Below, piece after piece: positions 10,901 to 19,270 of a stretch of DNA of 64,000 bases. The notes under the pieces were generated by a model. The model searched no databases, was not told the origin of the DNA, and was given only the letters and a program-made list of their open reading frames with translations. The first letter of the stretch is position 1; the number at the start of each line of letters is the position of its first letter. This DNA comes from Macrostomum hystrix. Its lineage: Eukaryota; Platyhelminthes; Macrostomidae. The DNA lies in assembly GCA_950097015.1 (NCBI GenBank), contig CATNEN010000038.1:20744001-20808000 (forward strand), in the 5' to 3' direction. Made by a program: the position numbers and the translations under genes.

Positions 10901-11158
10901 AGTATATTATTACCCAGGCTTTCAGGGCGATAATGGGAAAGCCAGAGGGCGCCGAAGGCGCCCGAGGGATTTCTCATTATCGCCCGCAAAGCCTGGGTAA
11001 TACTGTGATTGTACCATAGACTATGTGGCTTATAGTATGTGGCTATACGTTAAAATACACAAAAATAATCCATTATCGGCCCAACTTTTCGGGCCAAAAT
11101 GACATCGTCTATGGCAATAATCGAATATCAGCCCGCCCGATAGCCACGTAGTCATGGT
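10901..11158. mobile_element. Fold-back element inserted in the 40-bp array
   Basis: About 255 bp of foreign sequence interrupts one repeat unit, with a possible 3-bp duplication (AAT). Its left half is a near-perfect hairpin. Arms of about 45 bp begin ATTACCCAGGCTTT and end AAAGCCTGGGTAAT, and meet at GGCGCC-GAA-GGCGCC. The right half holds smaller inverted repeats (GGCCCAAC...CGGGCC; GTGGCTAT...ATAGCCAC). No coding capacity. Confidence 0.7.
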
Positions 11159-11419
11159 ACAATTTTTCTGTAAACCATGAAAATCCCGAACGCGGGCTAG
11201 AATTTTTCTGTAAACCATGAAAATCCCGAACACGGCCAAGAATTTTTCTGTAAACCATGAAAATCCCGAACACGGCCAAGAATTTTTCTGTAAACCATGA
11301 AAATCCCGAACGCGGGCTAGAATTTTTCTGTAAACCATGAAAATCCCGAACGCGGGCTAGAATTTTTCTGTAAACCATGAAAATCCCGAACGCGGGCTAG
11401 AATTTTTCTGTAAACCATG
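11159..11419. repeat. 40-bp minisatellite, second block
   Basis: About 6.5 further units of the same array, ending at CCATG directly against the 3' LTR of the BEL/Pao element. It was continuous with the block at 18481-18830 before that insertion. Confidence 0.95.
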
Positions 11420-11734
11420 TGTCGCTTGGGACAAAACTTCTTTGCTTGTATTTGACTTGTATATTGAAAGTATTTGGTTCGAAGCTCTTGTGGGCTTAGT
11501 GCGCACTAGAAGCAACTAAAGGGGAACTGTACCGAGAAAGGAATTAGAAACATAGACAACGATTGAGTAACAAGGGGCGGGCAGGATGCGTAGTCTATGG
11601 GCTAAAAGGACGATAGAAAGCGAAACAATTAAAGTGCAGTGAAACGTACTGATTAACTAGTTGGTGAGCAAGAGAGAAAAGAGGAGAGTCGAAGGAAACG
11701 ACGAGAAGGAGTTCTGGAGGAAGCATTTCCGACA
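11420..11734 (-). repeat. 3' LTR of the BEL/Pao element
   Basis: 315 bp; on the element strand it starts TGTCGGAAATGCTTCCTCC and ends CCCAAGCGACA. It matches 17787-18094 plus 18474-18480. The pol stop codon lies only 17 bp upstream. Confidence 0.95.
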
Positions 11735-11751
11735 GGGTGGGGGGGGCGAAG

Positions 11752-14700
11752 TTACGCAATGTTAAAAGGAGAGTCACGTAGAAGTTGTCGTCGCATGGCC
11801 CGTCGAGCGCGGTTGGTTTGTACCGGATCGTCCTTGCTGCCAGAACCGGGTGGAACTAGAGTCCTGCCGGCGTTGGCCGCGGTCTGGAAATCGATAATGT
11901 CGGCCTCGAGAGGGACGAGATGCGTGATGGCACGGCGGGACTCGTGACCGGTGCTCGTTCGGACAGTGACATAACGGGTGATATCATGACTGTCGGGATG
12001 GACTTCGATGACGCGGCACGTCTTCCAGTTTGACCGCGGAGTCTGGTCGGCGAGGAGGTAGAGCTGTCCAACGAGGGGCTGGTGTGAGTGCTCGCCGTGT
12101 CGTCTACGGTGTTGTAAGTGGATCGAGTGGAGTTGTTGAATGTAGTCACGGTTCCATCGCGCCCAGAAAGCGTCAATGATTTGCTCGCGGCGTCGATAGA
12201 GAACTCGTAGTTGGTTGCTGGTCGTGTTCCCAGTAGATGGAAAAAGGTGCTCAGGCGCTGCAGGCAAGTCAAGTCGAGCGCTAGGAGCGATGAGATCGGC
12301 TGCCGTTAGGGGGCGCGTATCGCTAGGGTCATTCGAGAAAGATGTCAGCGGGCGAGAGTTCAAGACAGCCTCGATCTTTGTCAGCAGGGTGAGGAACTCT
12401 TCGTCCGAGATCCGCCGGCGCCAAAGTGCGGGTCGAAGGCTGGCTTTGACCATCCCAACCAGTCGCTCGACGGCTCCTTGGTGCCACGGAGCGCGTGCCG
12501 GTGCGAATTTGAAGTGGAGTTGTCTAGCAGTGGCGAATGGTTGGAGGAGGTCAGCTAGGAGTTTGTGCTGGAACGTTGGTGTTAGCAGAGAGTCGATGAT
12601 TTTGCCGGCCGCTTGGAAGGCGGTTGCCTGGTCTAGGAAGATGCTGGCTTCGGTGAGTCCCCGGCGGGCCCAGAATCGCTCGAAAGCATGGAGAACTGAG
12701 TCCGCAGAATAGTCATGGAGGTACTCGAGATGGACCGCGCGGCTTGAGGCGCAACAGAGGAGCATTGCCCATCGTTTGTTGATAGTGCGGGTCTTCGTAT
12801 CGGTCGTCAAGACGGGGCCCAGCTGGTCGACGAGCAGAGAGCTGAACGCCGGGCCTGATGAGTTGAGGCGCTCTGGTGGTAGCTGGCCATGCTGTGGGGG
12901 AGGGAGTGTGCGTCCCTTCGTGAATCGGCATTGAAGACACTGGCGGAGGCTTGAGCGGACAGTGGAGAGACCACGGACAATCCAGAAACGGTCGCGAAGG
13001 CTCCGTAGAACAGATATGGCGCTGCTGTGGCAATCTCGTTTGTGGAAGTAGAGTATGAGCAGGTGAGTGAGATGATGATCGGGTGGAAGGAGCATTGGGT
13101 AGATTGCGTCTGCGTCTAAGGTTGCGTTTGCCATACGGGAATTGAGGCGGATCAGACCTTCGTCATCCAAGAAGAGGTCAAGCTGCGCGACTATCTTGCA
13201 GCTTTTGGGTCTGCCTTCCTGTATGGCATTGATTGCGTCAGCGTAGCGCTCTCTCTGTACCCATTTGATCCACAAGTGAAGAGCAGCCTGGCGTTCCGAG
13301 GCATCTGGCGCGGTGACTCGGTTTCTTCGCTTGACGAAACGGATAACATATGCGAGAGTTCCGAGAAGGGCACTGAGTTTGCCGAAGCGGTTGATGTCCA
13401 TGTCTGCAGGGGGGACGCATCTGTTCGATGCAGACAGGAAAGCGCTTGTCTTCTTGGTCTTTTTCTGGGCTGGTGGGATGCCTTGGAGAATCGTGGAGTT
13501 CGTGGGTGTGGGTGTTGTCTGAGATGGCCACTCCCCATGTGGCTGTCGGAGGAATCGAGGTCCGGTGAAGAAATTTGAATTGAGAAGTTGGCTGAGTGTA
13601 AGTGGCCTTGTGCAACAATCGGCAGGGTTCTCAGCGGTGTTGACGTAGCGGTAGTCGTCAGTCAGGTTGGACTCCAAGATCTCCTGAACGCGACGGGCCT
13701 CATAGGGACGGAGCTTGGCCCCATTGTGGATCCAATGTAGGACTATCTGACTGTCCATGAAGTGGGTTATGCCACTGAGCCTCTTGCCTAGGTTAAAGGA
13801 GTCGCGTAGGAAAATCGCGGCTCGGTTGGCGATTAATGCGGCCCAGAGCTCAAGGCGAGGAACCGTGATGAGTACATTCTTGCGGCCAGATGGAGCGAGG
13901 CGGGCCTTGGCGTTGATGAGGCAGCAGTTGGTGAGGTCCTTCCCATTCTGATGCAGGTAAATTGTGTACCCGTAAGCTCGAGGTGAGGCGTCGCTGAAGA
14001 TCACGAGCCTACTGGGTAGTGCCTGGTCTGCGAGGCAGCGACGAGGAACGGTAATACGGCAGATCTCGTTGAAATCATTGAGGAGTCTGCGCCAGCTCTC
14101 AACAGTATCGGTTGAGGCAGGCTTGTTCCATGCATCCATAGGACCGAAGCTTTCGTGATATAGAAGACGTCCAGCTAGAAGCAGGGGCGCTGCGTAACCG
14201 CACGGGTCGTATGGCGTAGAGATTCCCTTAAGAAGACTGGCCCGGTTGAGATTAGGGTCCAATTTCAGCTGTGGACTGGCCAGGCTCAGTCGGTCACTCT
14301 GTGTGTCCCAGAGGATTCCGAGGCTCTTGACGACTGGTTCGTGGATCTGATCTGCCCAGGGCACGTCGCAGAGCGCTCCTGGGTCACTGGCGGCAAACTG
14401 GCGGAGGTGAAACCCAGCGGATCGGAAGAGAGCTCGGGTTGCGGCAACGATACGTGGGCCCTCTTCTTGAACGTCATAGCCCTGGACCAAGTTGTCGACA
14501 TAGAGGCTGTAGGGTAGCTGCTCAAGCTGTCGAGAGCTAAGACCTGATTTTCCGGAATCCATGGCATCCAGGCAGAGTTTCCGAATGACGGCGGCAAGGA
14601 TCCACGGTGATGATCTGGCTCCCATGACGATACGGGTGAAGCGCCAGACTTGGAAATTGTCACGTGTAAGCGGCAGGTCGATGTTTTTGGGTAGGATAAC

Positions 14701-15162
14701 ACGTTGGGCGTCCCGACAATGCTCGTGCACGAGTACTTGGTAAAAGGCGGCCTGGATGTCGCTGAGGCAGATAAACTTTGAGGTTCGGAGACGTAGCTGA
14801 ACCTTGAAGAGGTTGGTGAGCAAGTTTGGCCCAGACTCCATGAGGTCGTTGAGAGAGACGCCCCCTAGAGATGTTGGCGCTGAGGCGTCTACAACTGGTC
14901 GTACTTTTGTGGTGTTTGAAGACATCTTGATGACGGGAAAGTGCGGCAGGACACTTTCCTTTTGGACTAGTGTCATCGACGATTTCCAGGATCCCTTCTG
15001 CTTTGTGCTTTTCAAACTCTCCATAGTACTCTTGACGCTCCGCCTGTGAAAGACGACGGTGTGTAGCCTGAGCGCGACCCCAAGCTTGTCCGAAGTTTGA
15101 TGGGAGTTGCTCCGCTCCAGGCTTGAAGGGTAATGCGACCGAGTAACGACCGTCCGATCCAC
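11752..15162 (-). CDS. pol: BEL/Pao pol: reverse transcriptase, RNase H, integrase
   Basis: A 1136-codon open frame. True pol homology starts only after about 14965, at PHFPVIKM; upstream is the shadow of the other frame. RT motifs are VRPVVDASA, the SDIQAAFYQV segment and a catalytic box reading YVDN rather than the commoner YVDD. RNase H motifs are FSDASPRAYGY, PRLELWAAL and MDSQIVLHW. Integrase has an HHCC zinc finger (HLTHL...HKRDCHSS...CLQC) and D-D-E residues in LLVDQLGPV, IFLDQATAF and WHQGAVERL. The C-terminal domain (VGQLYLLADQTPRSNWK) is the one usual in Pao integrases. It ends at 11752, against the LTR. Confidence 0.92.
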   Translation of the reverse strand: MDRTVVTRSHYPSSLERSNSHQTSDKLGVALRLHTVVFHRRSVKSTMESLKSTKQKGSWKSSMTLVQKESVLPHFPVIKMSSNTTKVRPVVDASAPTSLGGVSLNDLMESGPNLLTNLFKVQLRLRTSKFICLSDIQAAFYQVLVHEHCRDAQRVILPKNIDLPLTRDNFQVWRFTRIVMGARSSPWILAAVIRKLCLDAMDSGKSGLSSRQLEQLPYSLYVDNLVQGYDVQEEGPRIVAATRALFRSAGFHLRQFAASDPGALCDVPWADQIHEPVVKSLGILWDTQSDRLSLASPQLKLDPNLNRASLLKGISTPYDPCGYAAPLLLAGRLLYHESFGPMDAWNKPASTDTVESWRRLLNDFNEICRITVPRRCLADQALPSRLVIFSDASPRAYGYTIYLHQNGKDLTNCCLINAKARLAPSGRKNVLITVPRLELWAALIANRAAIFLRDSFNLGKRLSGITHFMDSQIVLHWIHNGAKLRPYEARRVQEILESNLTDDYRYVNTAENPADCCTRPLTLSQLLNSNFFTGPRFLRQPHGEWPSQTTPTPTNSTILQGIPPAQKKTKKTSAFLSASNRCVPPADMDINRFGKLSALLGTLAYVIRFVKRRNRVTAPDASERQAALHLWIKWVQRERYADAINAIQEGRPKSCKIVAQLDLFLDDEGLIRLNSRMANATLDADAIYPMLLPPDHHLTHLLILYFHKRDCHSSAISVLRSLRDRFWIVRGLSTVRSSLRQCLQCRFTKGRTLPPPQHGQLPPERLNSSGPAFSSLLVDQLGPVLTTDTKTRTINKRWAMLLCCASSRAVHLEYLHDYSADSVLHAFERFWARRGLTEASIFLDQATAFQAAGKIIDSLLTPTFQHKLLADLLQPFATARQLHFKFAPARAPWHQGAVERLVGMVKASLRPALWRRRISDEEFLTLLTKIEAVLNSRPLTSFSNDPSDTRPLTAADLIAPSARLDLPAAPEHLFPSTGNTTSNQLRVLYRRREQIIDAFWARWNRDYIQQLHSIHLQHRRRHGEHSHQPLVGQLYLLADQTPRSNWKTCRVIEVHPDSHDITRYVTVRTSTGHESRRAITHLVPLEADIIDFQTAANAGRTLVPPGSGSKDDPVQTNRARRAMRRQLLRDSPFNIA

Positions 15163-17740
15163 GTGTGGCCGAGTCCAGGAGGTCTTTCGTCAAAACGTCG
15201 CCTCGTGGATTGGGTTGTTCGGCCCCTCTTTCGATGCCGAGCAGCTCGAGGCTGGTCATTCGGTCGACCAGACATTCAAGGTTGTCGGGACGGGATTGTG
15301 ACAGAAGTGAGTTGGCGATGAGTTGACTAGAGTTGAGAAGCCCACTGGATTTACGATCGTCGGTATTTTCGAGGCAGCCTGTGAGGACGGCACCAAACGG
15401 GGTGAGGTGCGCGGTAAGACTTGGCCGCAGTGGGATTGCAGGAACGCTCGGGCCTATTAACCGCTGAGCATAGTCGTTACCGATGAGCAAATCTAACTCA
15501 AGTTCCCCGTCTTGGGAAGGTGGGAGATTGGCTATTCCATGGGGCAAGTGTTGCAGAGTGGCCAGAATATCACTTGGTAGCTGGACAGCTGGTATGTGGA
15601 TTGGTGGAGCGATGTGCTCGGTTGCCAGAACTCGGAGTGGTAAACGGCGGCCATCGGGTGTTGAGAGTTCGAGTTCGACGATGTCTGCGGTCACTCGGCG
15701 TCGAGAGTTGGTGTGACATGAAGAGCTGTCAAGCGAGATTCGGCGATGTAAACGAAGACCGAGTTTTCGAGCCACATCGAGTTTTATGTACGTGAAACTG
15801 CAGCCGCCATCGATGAGGACCGACACTCGCGTAGTTCCGCCGCTAGTCGGGTTTACAGCAGTGGCAGAGAATGTGGCCATGATGGATGGTCTTATCAACT
15901 CGTCGCAGGTGGAGGAGATGCAGGAGACGGTATTGATGGTGTTATCGTTCATGGCTTTTAAGTTGGCGAATGCCGTCGGCAATGCGGTCGTCGAGTCGAG
16001 GTTGCTGTTGGCTTTCGCTGTTGAGTCGACGTGAAGAACATGCGGTGGTGGATTGAAACGCGCTCCGTGAAGTGATGTGTGGTGCAATGCTCGACACTCG
16101 CGGCATCTGTTCCGGGAGCTACAGTTTGAGGTGGCATGGCTACGCAGGCAGTTGAGGCACAGGGCCTTGCTTCGAATAATGCGGAGCCGATCATCGGGCT
16201 TCGAAATTACGCCGCATGTCTGACTGGAGTGTCCTGACCGTTCGCAGTAGACGCAGATCGGTGCATGTGCACGTGTGTGCACGTGACCAGCACTCGGAGT
16301 GGATGAAGTTACGGAGCGGTTTGTGGCAGCGTTGATTAGACTAGCTCCGGCATAGGGGGCGAAACCAGCTGTTGCGTAGTTGGTTTGCGAGGCACGGATG
16401 GCACGAAGCTTGTTGTCGAGGTGTCCCTGGAGCTCTTGCATTGTTGGAATTAGCGGTTGCAACGCCTTACAACGCACATCCTGGATATCTGATTGGAGCG
16501 CCGGTGGGAGCTTTGGCCACAGTGCATGCACGTAGGGATCCAGGGCAGCACTGGTTTCACCGAGGCGAGTTAGCTGGCCGACTGTGAGGCGAAGTGTGTC
16601 TGAAAATTCCTCCAGGCTCTGGTGGTCGATGTTGCAAAGCTGCGGCATCGCGAGAAGTCGCCTGAAGCAGGTGCTCTTCTGCTCCCACAGGTCGCCATAA
16701 TTAGCTTGGAGAATTTGGCAGGCTTGGTTGTAGGCCCCCGGTTGACAGGCGTCCAGACCACCTAGTTTCCGGAGGGCAGCGCCAGCGAGAAGCCCGCGAA
16801 GAGCTTCAAATTTATCAACGTCTGTGTAGTTGCAGCTGTCGATGCGGTAAGTGAAAGAACTCCAAAATGCAGGGAAACTAGCTGGGTCTTCACCGTCGAA
16901 ACCCTGAAGTTGAACATTGCGGAGGATGGTGTCGCCGAAGAGGGACGTCGGTCGAGGCGTCGGAGGGGCGGGCTGGGATGTGGTCTGGTTTATGTGAAGC
17001 TTTTGTACGAGCAGCTGGTTCTGCTGCATCATCTGAGCCATTGCGCCAATAAGTTGTTGTACAGCGTCCTGTTGGTTAGGTACACCGAATGCGATAGAGC
17101 CGACTAGACTGGCAGGTGCGGCGAGGCCGCTGGTGGGTGCGGCGAGGCCGCTGGCAGGTGCGGCGAGGCCGCTGGTGGGTGCGGCGAGGCCGCTGGTGGG
17201 TGCGGCGAGGCCGCTGGTGGGTGCGGCGAGGCCGCTGGTAGGTGCGGCGAGGCCGCTGGCAGATGCGGCGAGGCCGCTGGTGGGTGAGGCGAGGGCGCTG
17301 GCAGGTGCGGCGAGGCCGCTAGCAGGTGCGGCGAGGCCGCTGGTGGGTGCGGCGAGGCCGCTGGTAGGTGCGGCGAGGCCGCTAGCAGGTGCGGCGAGGC
17401 CGCTAGCAGGTGCGGCGAGGCCGCTGGTAGGTGCGGCGAGGCCGCTGGCAGATGCGGCGAGGCCGCTGGTAGGTGCGGCGAGGCCGCTAGCAGGTGCGGC
17501 GAGGCCGCTAGCAGGTGCGGCGAGGCCGCTAGCAGGTGCGGCGAGGCCGCTAGCAGGTGCGGCGAGGCCGCTGGTAGGTGCGGCGAGGCCGCTTGTAGGT
17601 GCGGCGAGGCCGCTGGCAGGAGCTGCGAGGCCGCTGGCAGATGCGGCGAGGCCGCTGGTAGTCAGGTTAGTGTATGTAGGTCTTACTCGGCTTTGAGATT
17701 TGTGACCGAGCTTTCCACGAGTGGTGCTGCGCGTCTTCAT
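14660..17740 (-). CDS. gag: BEL/Pao gag and protease, running into the start of RT
   Basis: Starts at an ATG at 17740, just inside the 5' LTR. An N-terminal Ala-rich repeat of about 185 residues comes first. The gag core follows (FDGEDPASFPAFWSSF and onwards), then CCHC-like zinc knuckles (CVYCERSGHSSQTC; CLNCLRSHATSNC; CRECRALHHTSLH). An aspartic-protease region has IDGGCSFTYIKLD and LLIGNDYAQRLIG. RT begins at YSVALPFKPGAEQLPSNFG, but homology is lost after EIVDDTSP at about 14965, where pol continues in the next frame. The last 300 nt of this frame are therefore probably not translated meaningfully. Confidence 0.9.
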   Translation of the reverse strand: MKTRSTTRGKLGHKSQSRVRPTYTNLTTSGLAASASGLAAPASGLAAPTSGLAAPTSGLAAPASGLAAPASGLAAPASGLAAPASGLAAPTSGLAASASGLAAPTSGLAAPASGLAAPASGLAAPTSGLAAPTSGLAAPASGLAAPASALASPTSGLAASASGLAAPTSGLAAPTSGLAAPTSGLAAPTSGLAAPASGLAAPTSGLAAPASLVGSIAFGVPNQQDAVQQLIGAMAQMMQQNQLLVQKLHINQTTSQPAPPTPRPTSLFGDTILRNVQLQGFDGEDPASFPAFWSSFTYRIDSCNYTDVDKFEALRGLLAGAALRKLGGLDACQPGAYNQACQILQANYGDLWEQKSTCFRRLLAMPQLCNIDHQSLEEFSDTLRLTVGQLTRLGETSAALDPYVHALWPKLPPALQSDIQDVRCKALQPLIPTMQELQGHLDNKLRAIRASQTNYATAGFAPYAGASLINAATNRSVTSSTPSAGHVHTRAHAPICVYCERSGHSSQTCGVISKPDDRLRIIRSKALCLNCLRSHATSNCSSRNRCRECRALHHTSLHGARFNPPPHVLHVDSTAKANSNLDSTTALPTAFANLKAMNDNTINTVSCISSTCDELIRPSIMATFSATAVNPTSGGTTRVSVLIDGGCSFTYIKLDVARKLGLRLHRRISLDSSSCHTNSRRRVTADIVELELSTPDGRRLPLRVLATEHIAPPIHIPAVQLPSDILATLQHLPHGIANLPPSQDGELELDLLIGNDYAQRLIGPSVPAIPLRPSLTAHLTPFGAVLTGCLENTDDRKSSGLLNSSQLIANSLLSQSRPDNLECLVDRMTSLELLGIERGAEQPNPRGDVLTKDLLDSATRGSDGRYSVALPFKPGAEQLPSNFGQAWGRAQATHRRLSQAERQEYYGEFEKHKAEGILEIVDDTSPKGKCPAALSRHQDVFKHHKSTTSCRRLSANISRGRLSQRPHGVWAKLAHQPLQGSATSPNLKVYLPQRHPGRLLPSTRARALSGRPTCYPTQKHRPAAYT
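17110..17672 (-). repeat. 21-bp coding minisatellite inside gag
   Basis: About 26 in-frame units of 21 bp encoding GLAAPAS, GLAAPTS and close variants. Because 21 is a multiple of three, the array keeps gag open, and it also opens a frame on the other strand (17133-17696), which is an artefact. Confidence 0.95.
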
Positions 17741-17765
17741 TTTTGACTTGGCTGTGTGGATACGT

Positions 17766-17783
17766 TAGTGCGCTCTGCTACCA
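17766..17783 (-). promoter_or_regulatory. Putative primer-binding site
   Basis: Three bases inside the 5' LTR, the minus strand reads TGGTAGCAGAGCGCACTA. TGG at the start is expected for pairing with the CCA end of a tRNA primer. The tRNA itself is not identified. Confidence 0.6.
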
Positions 17784-17786
17784 ATT

Positions 17787-18480
17787 TGTCGCTTGGGACA
17801 AAACTTCTTTGCTTGTATTTGACTTGTATATTGAAAGTATTTGGTTCGAAGCTCTTGTGGGCTTAGTGCGCACTAGAAGCAACTAAAGGGGAACTGTACC
17901 GAGAAAGGAATTAGAAACATAGACAACGATTGAGTAACAAGGGGCGGGCAGGATGCGTAGTCTATGGGCTAAAAGGACGATAGAAAGCGAAACAATTAAA
18001 GTGCAGTGAAACGTACTGATTAACTAGTTGGTGAGCAAGAGAGAAAAGAGGAGAGTCGAAGGAAACGACGAGAAGGAGTTCTGGAGGAAGCATTAATAAT
18101 AATAATAATAATTGCAGGAGGGCTGCGGGCAATGACACATAGTTTGGTGACACTAGACCCGCAGCCAGCGAGGAGGCAATTCTGCCCATTTCGCTGACTC
18201 CTGAGCACACACGCACACAGATACCGTACGCAGGCATACGCTCACACAGCTGTGTACATCTGCCCTGACTTTCTCATCGTCAGGCAGTGTACACTCTCAC
18301 TGTGCCTTGGAGGTTGGCCCTCAAGGGCGTAAATTGCACGACAAGCCCCCAAGCCTTCTCTCCGCGGCTGCGCCCCAAATAAATGTGGCCTCGCCGTGGA
18401 ATCGAACTTAGGGACTGTGGTGCGAGTGGCAAACGCGTTAACCGCTCTGCCACCGACCCCCGGAGGAAGCATTTCCGACA
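17787..18480 (-). repeat. 5' LTR of the BEL/Pao element, split by a SINE
   Basis: LTR pieces 17787-18094 and 18474-18480 add up to 315 bp, as in the 3' LTR. The interruption is a SINE flanked by the duplicated GGAGGAAGCATT (18083-18094 and 18462-18473). The break lies 7 bp from the outer LTR end. Confidence 0.93.
18095..18461 (-). mobile_element. SINE family 1, full-length, inserted in the LTR
   Basis: About 367 bp on the minus strand with a perfect 12-bp target duplication. The tRNA-like head is at the right end (GGGGGTCGGTGGCAGAGCGG, B box AGTTCGATTCC) and an (ATT)n tail at the left end. It must be younger than the retrotransposon. Intact boundaries make this the reference copy for the family. 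Confidence 0.93.
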
Positions 18481-18830
18481 CCATGAAAATCCCGAACGCG
18501 GGCTAGAATTTTTCTGTAAACCATGAAAATCCCGAACGCGGGCTAGAATTTTTCTGTAAACCATGAAAATCCCGAACGCGGGCTAGAATTTTTCTGTAAA
18601 CCATGAAAATCCCGAACGCGGGCTAGAATTTTTCTGTAAAACCATGAAAATCCCGAACGCGGGCTAGAATTTTTCTGTAAACCATGAAAATCCCGAACGC
18701 GGGCTAGAATTTTTCTGTAAACCATGAAAATCCCGAACGCGGGCTAGAATTTTTCTGTAAACCATGAAAATCCCGAACGCGGGCTAGAATTTTTCTGTAA
18801 ACCATGAAAATCCCGAACGCGGGCTAGAAT
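18481..18830. repeat. 40-bp minisatellite, third block
   Basis: About nine units continuing the array at 9498-11419, all of the GGGCTAG variant. It resumes with CCATG, the target duplication of the BEL/Pao insertion. Confidence 0.95.
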
Positions 18831-18929
18831 TTTCCGCTCAATCCAATGAAACAATCCTCCTCGGGGTGTCTCGTGGCAAAAACAACCAAATAACCTCCGT
18901 GGTCTTTCCCCAGGTGAGGTCGTTTTTTT

Positions 18930-19035
18930 ACTGCTAAGGGTGTAAATTGAGTGACAAGCCTCCAAGACTTGTCTCTGCGGCTGCGCCCAAAATGAATGAA
19001 ATGCGTGGCCTCGCCGCAGATTGAGCTCAACGGAG
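18930..19035 (-). mobile_element. SINE family 1 fragment
   Basis: The minus strand matches the 5' third of the SINE body (GCGAGGCCACGC, GGGCGCAGCCGC, CTTGGAGGCTTGTC). It is diverged and lies next to another copy. Confidence 0.55.
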
Positions 19036-19039
19036 CTTT

Positions 19040-19270
19040 GCGCGAGAATCGAGCTCACACAGGTGTGTACATCTGCCCTGACTTTCTCATCGTCAGGCAG
19101 CGTACACCTTCACTGTGCCTTGGAGGTTGGCCCTTAAGGGCGTAAATTGCACGACAAGCCCCTTGTCTCCGCGGCTGCGCCCCAAATAAATGTGGCCTCG
19201 CCGTGGAATCGAACTTAGGGACCGTGGTGCGAGAGGCAAACGCGGAAACCGCTCTGACACCGACCCCCTT
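19040..19270 (-). mobile_element. SINE family 1, 3' truncated
   Basis: The head is at the right end (GGGGGTCGGTGTCAGAGCGG). The minus strand then follows the standard body as far as the CAGATGTACACACCTGTGTG region, and the rest is missing. Confidence 0.8.

Larger units (their letters stand above)
11420..18480 (-). mobile_element. BEL/Pao LTR retrotransposon, nearly intact
   Basis: Full element on the minus strand. Flanking 315-bp LTRs appear identical apart from a SINE inside the right one, and each ends TGTCG...CGACA. CCATG on both sides (11415-11419 and 18481-18485) is a 5-bp target duplication, usual for this superfamily. Gene order is gag, aspartic protease, reverse transcriptase, RNase H, integrase, then a C-terminal domain, which is BEL/Pao order. 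Apparently identical LTRs mean recent insertion. Coding is broken once, by a frame change near 14960. Confidence 0.95.

Noticed and set aside
17133-17696. Plus-strand frame of repeated GAARPL
   Set aside because: Antisense to the in-frame gag repeat; gag context on the minus strand explains the sequence.
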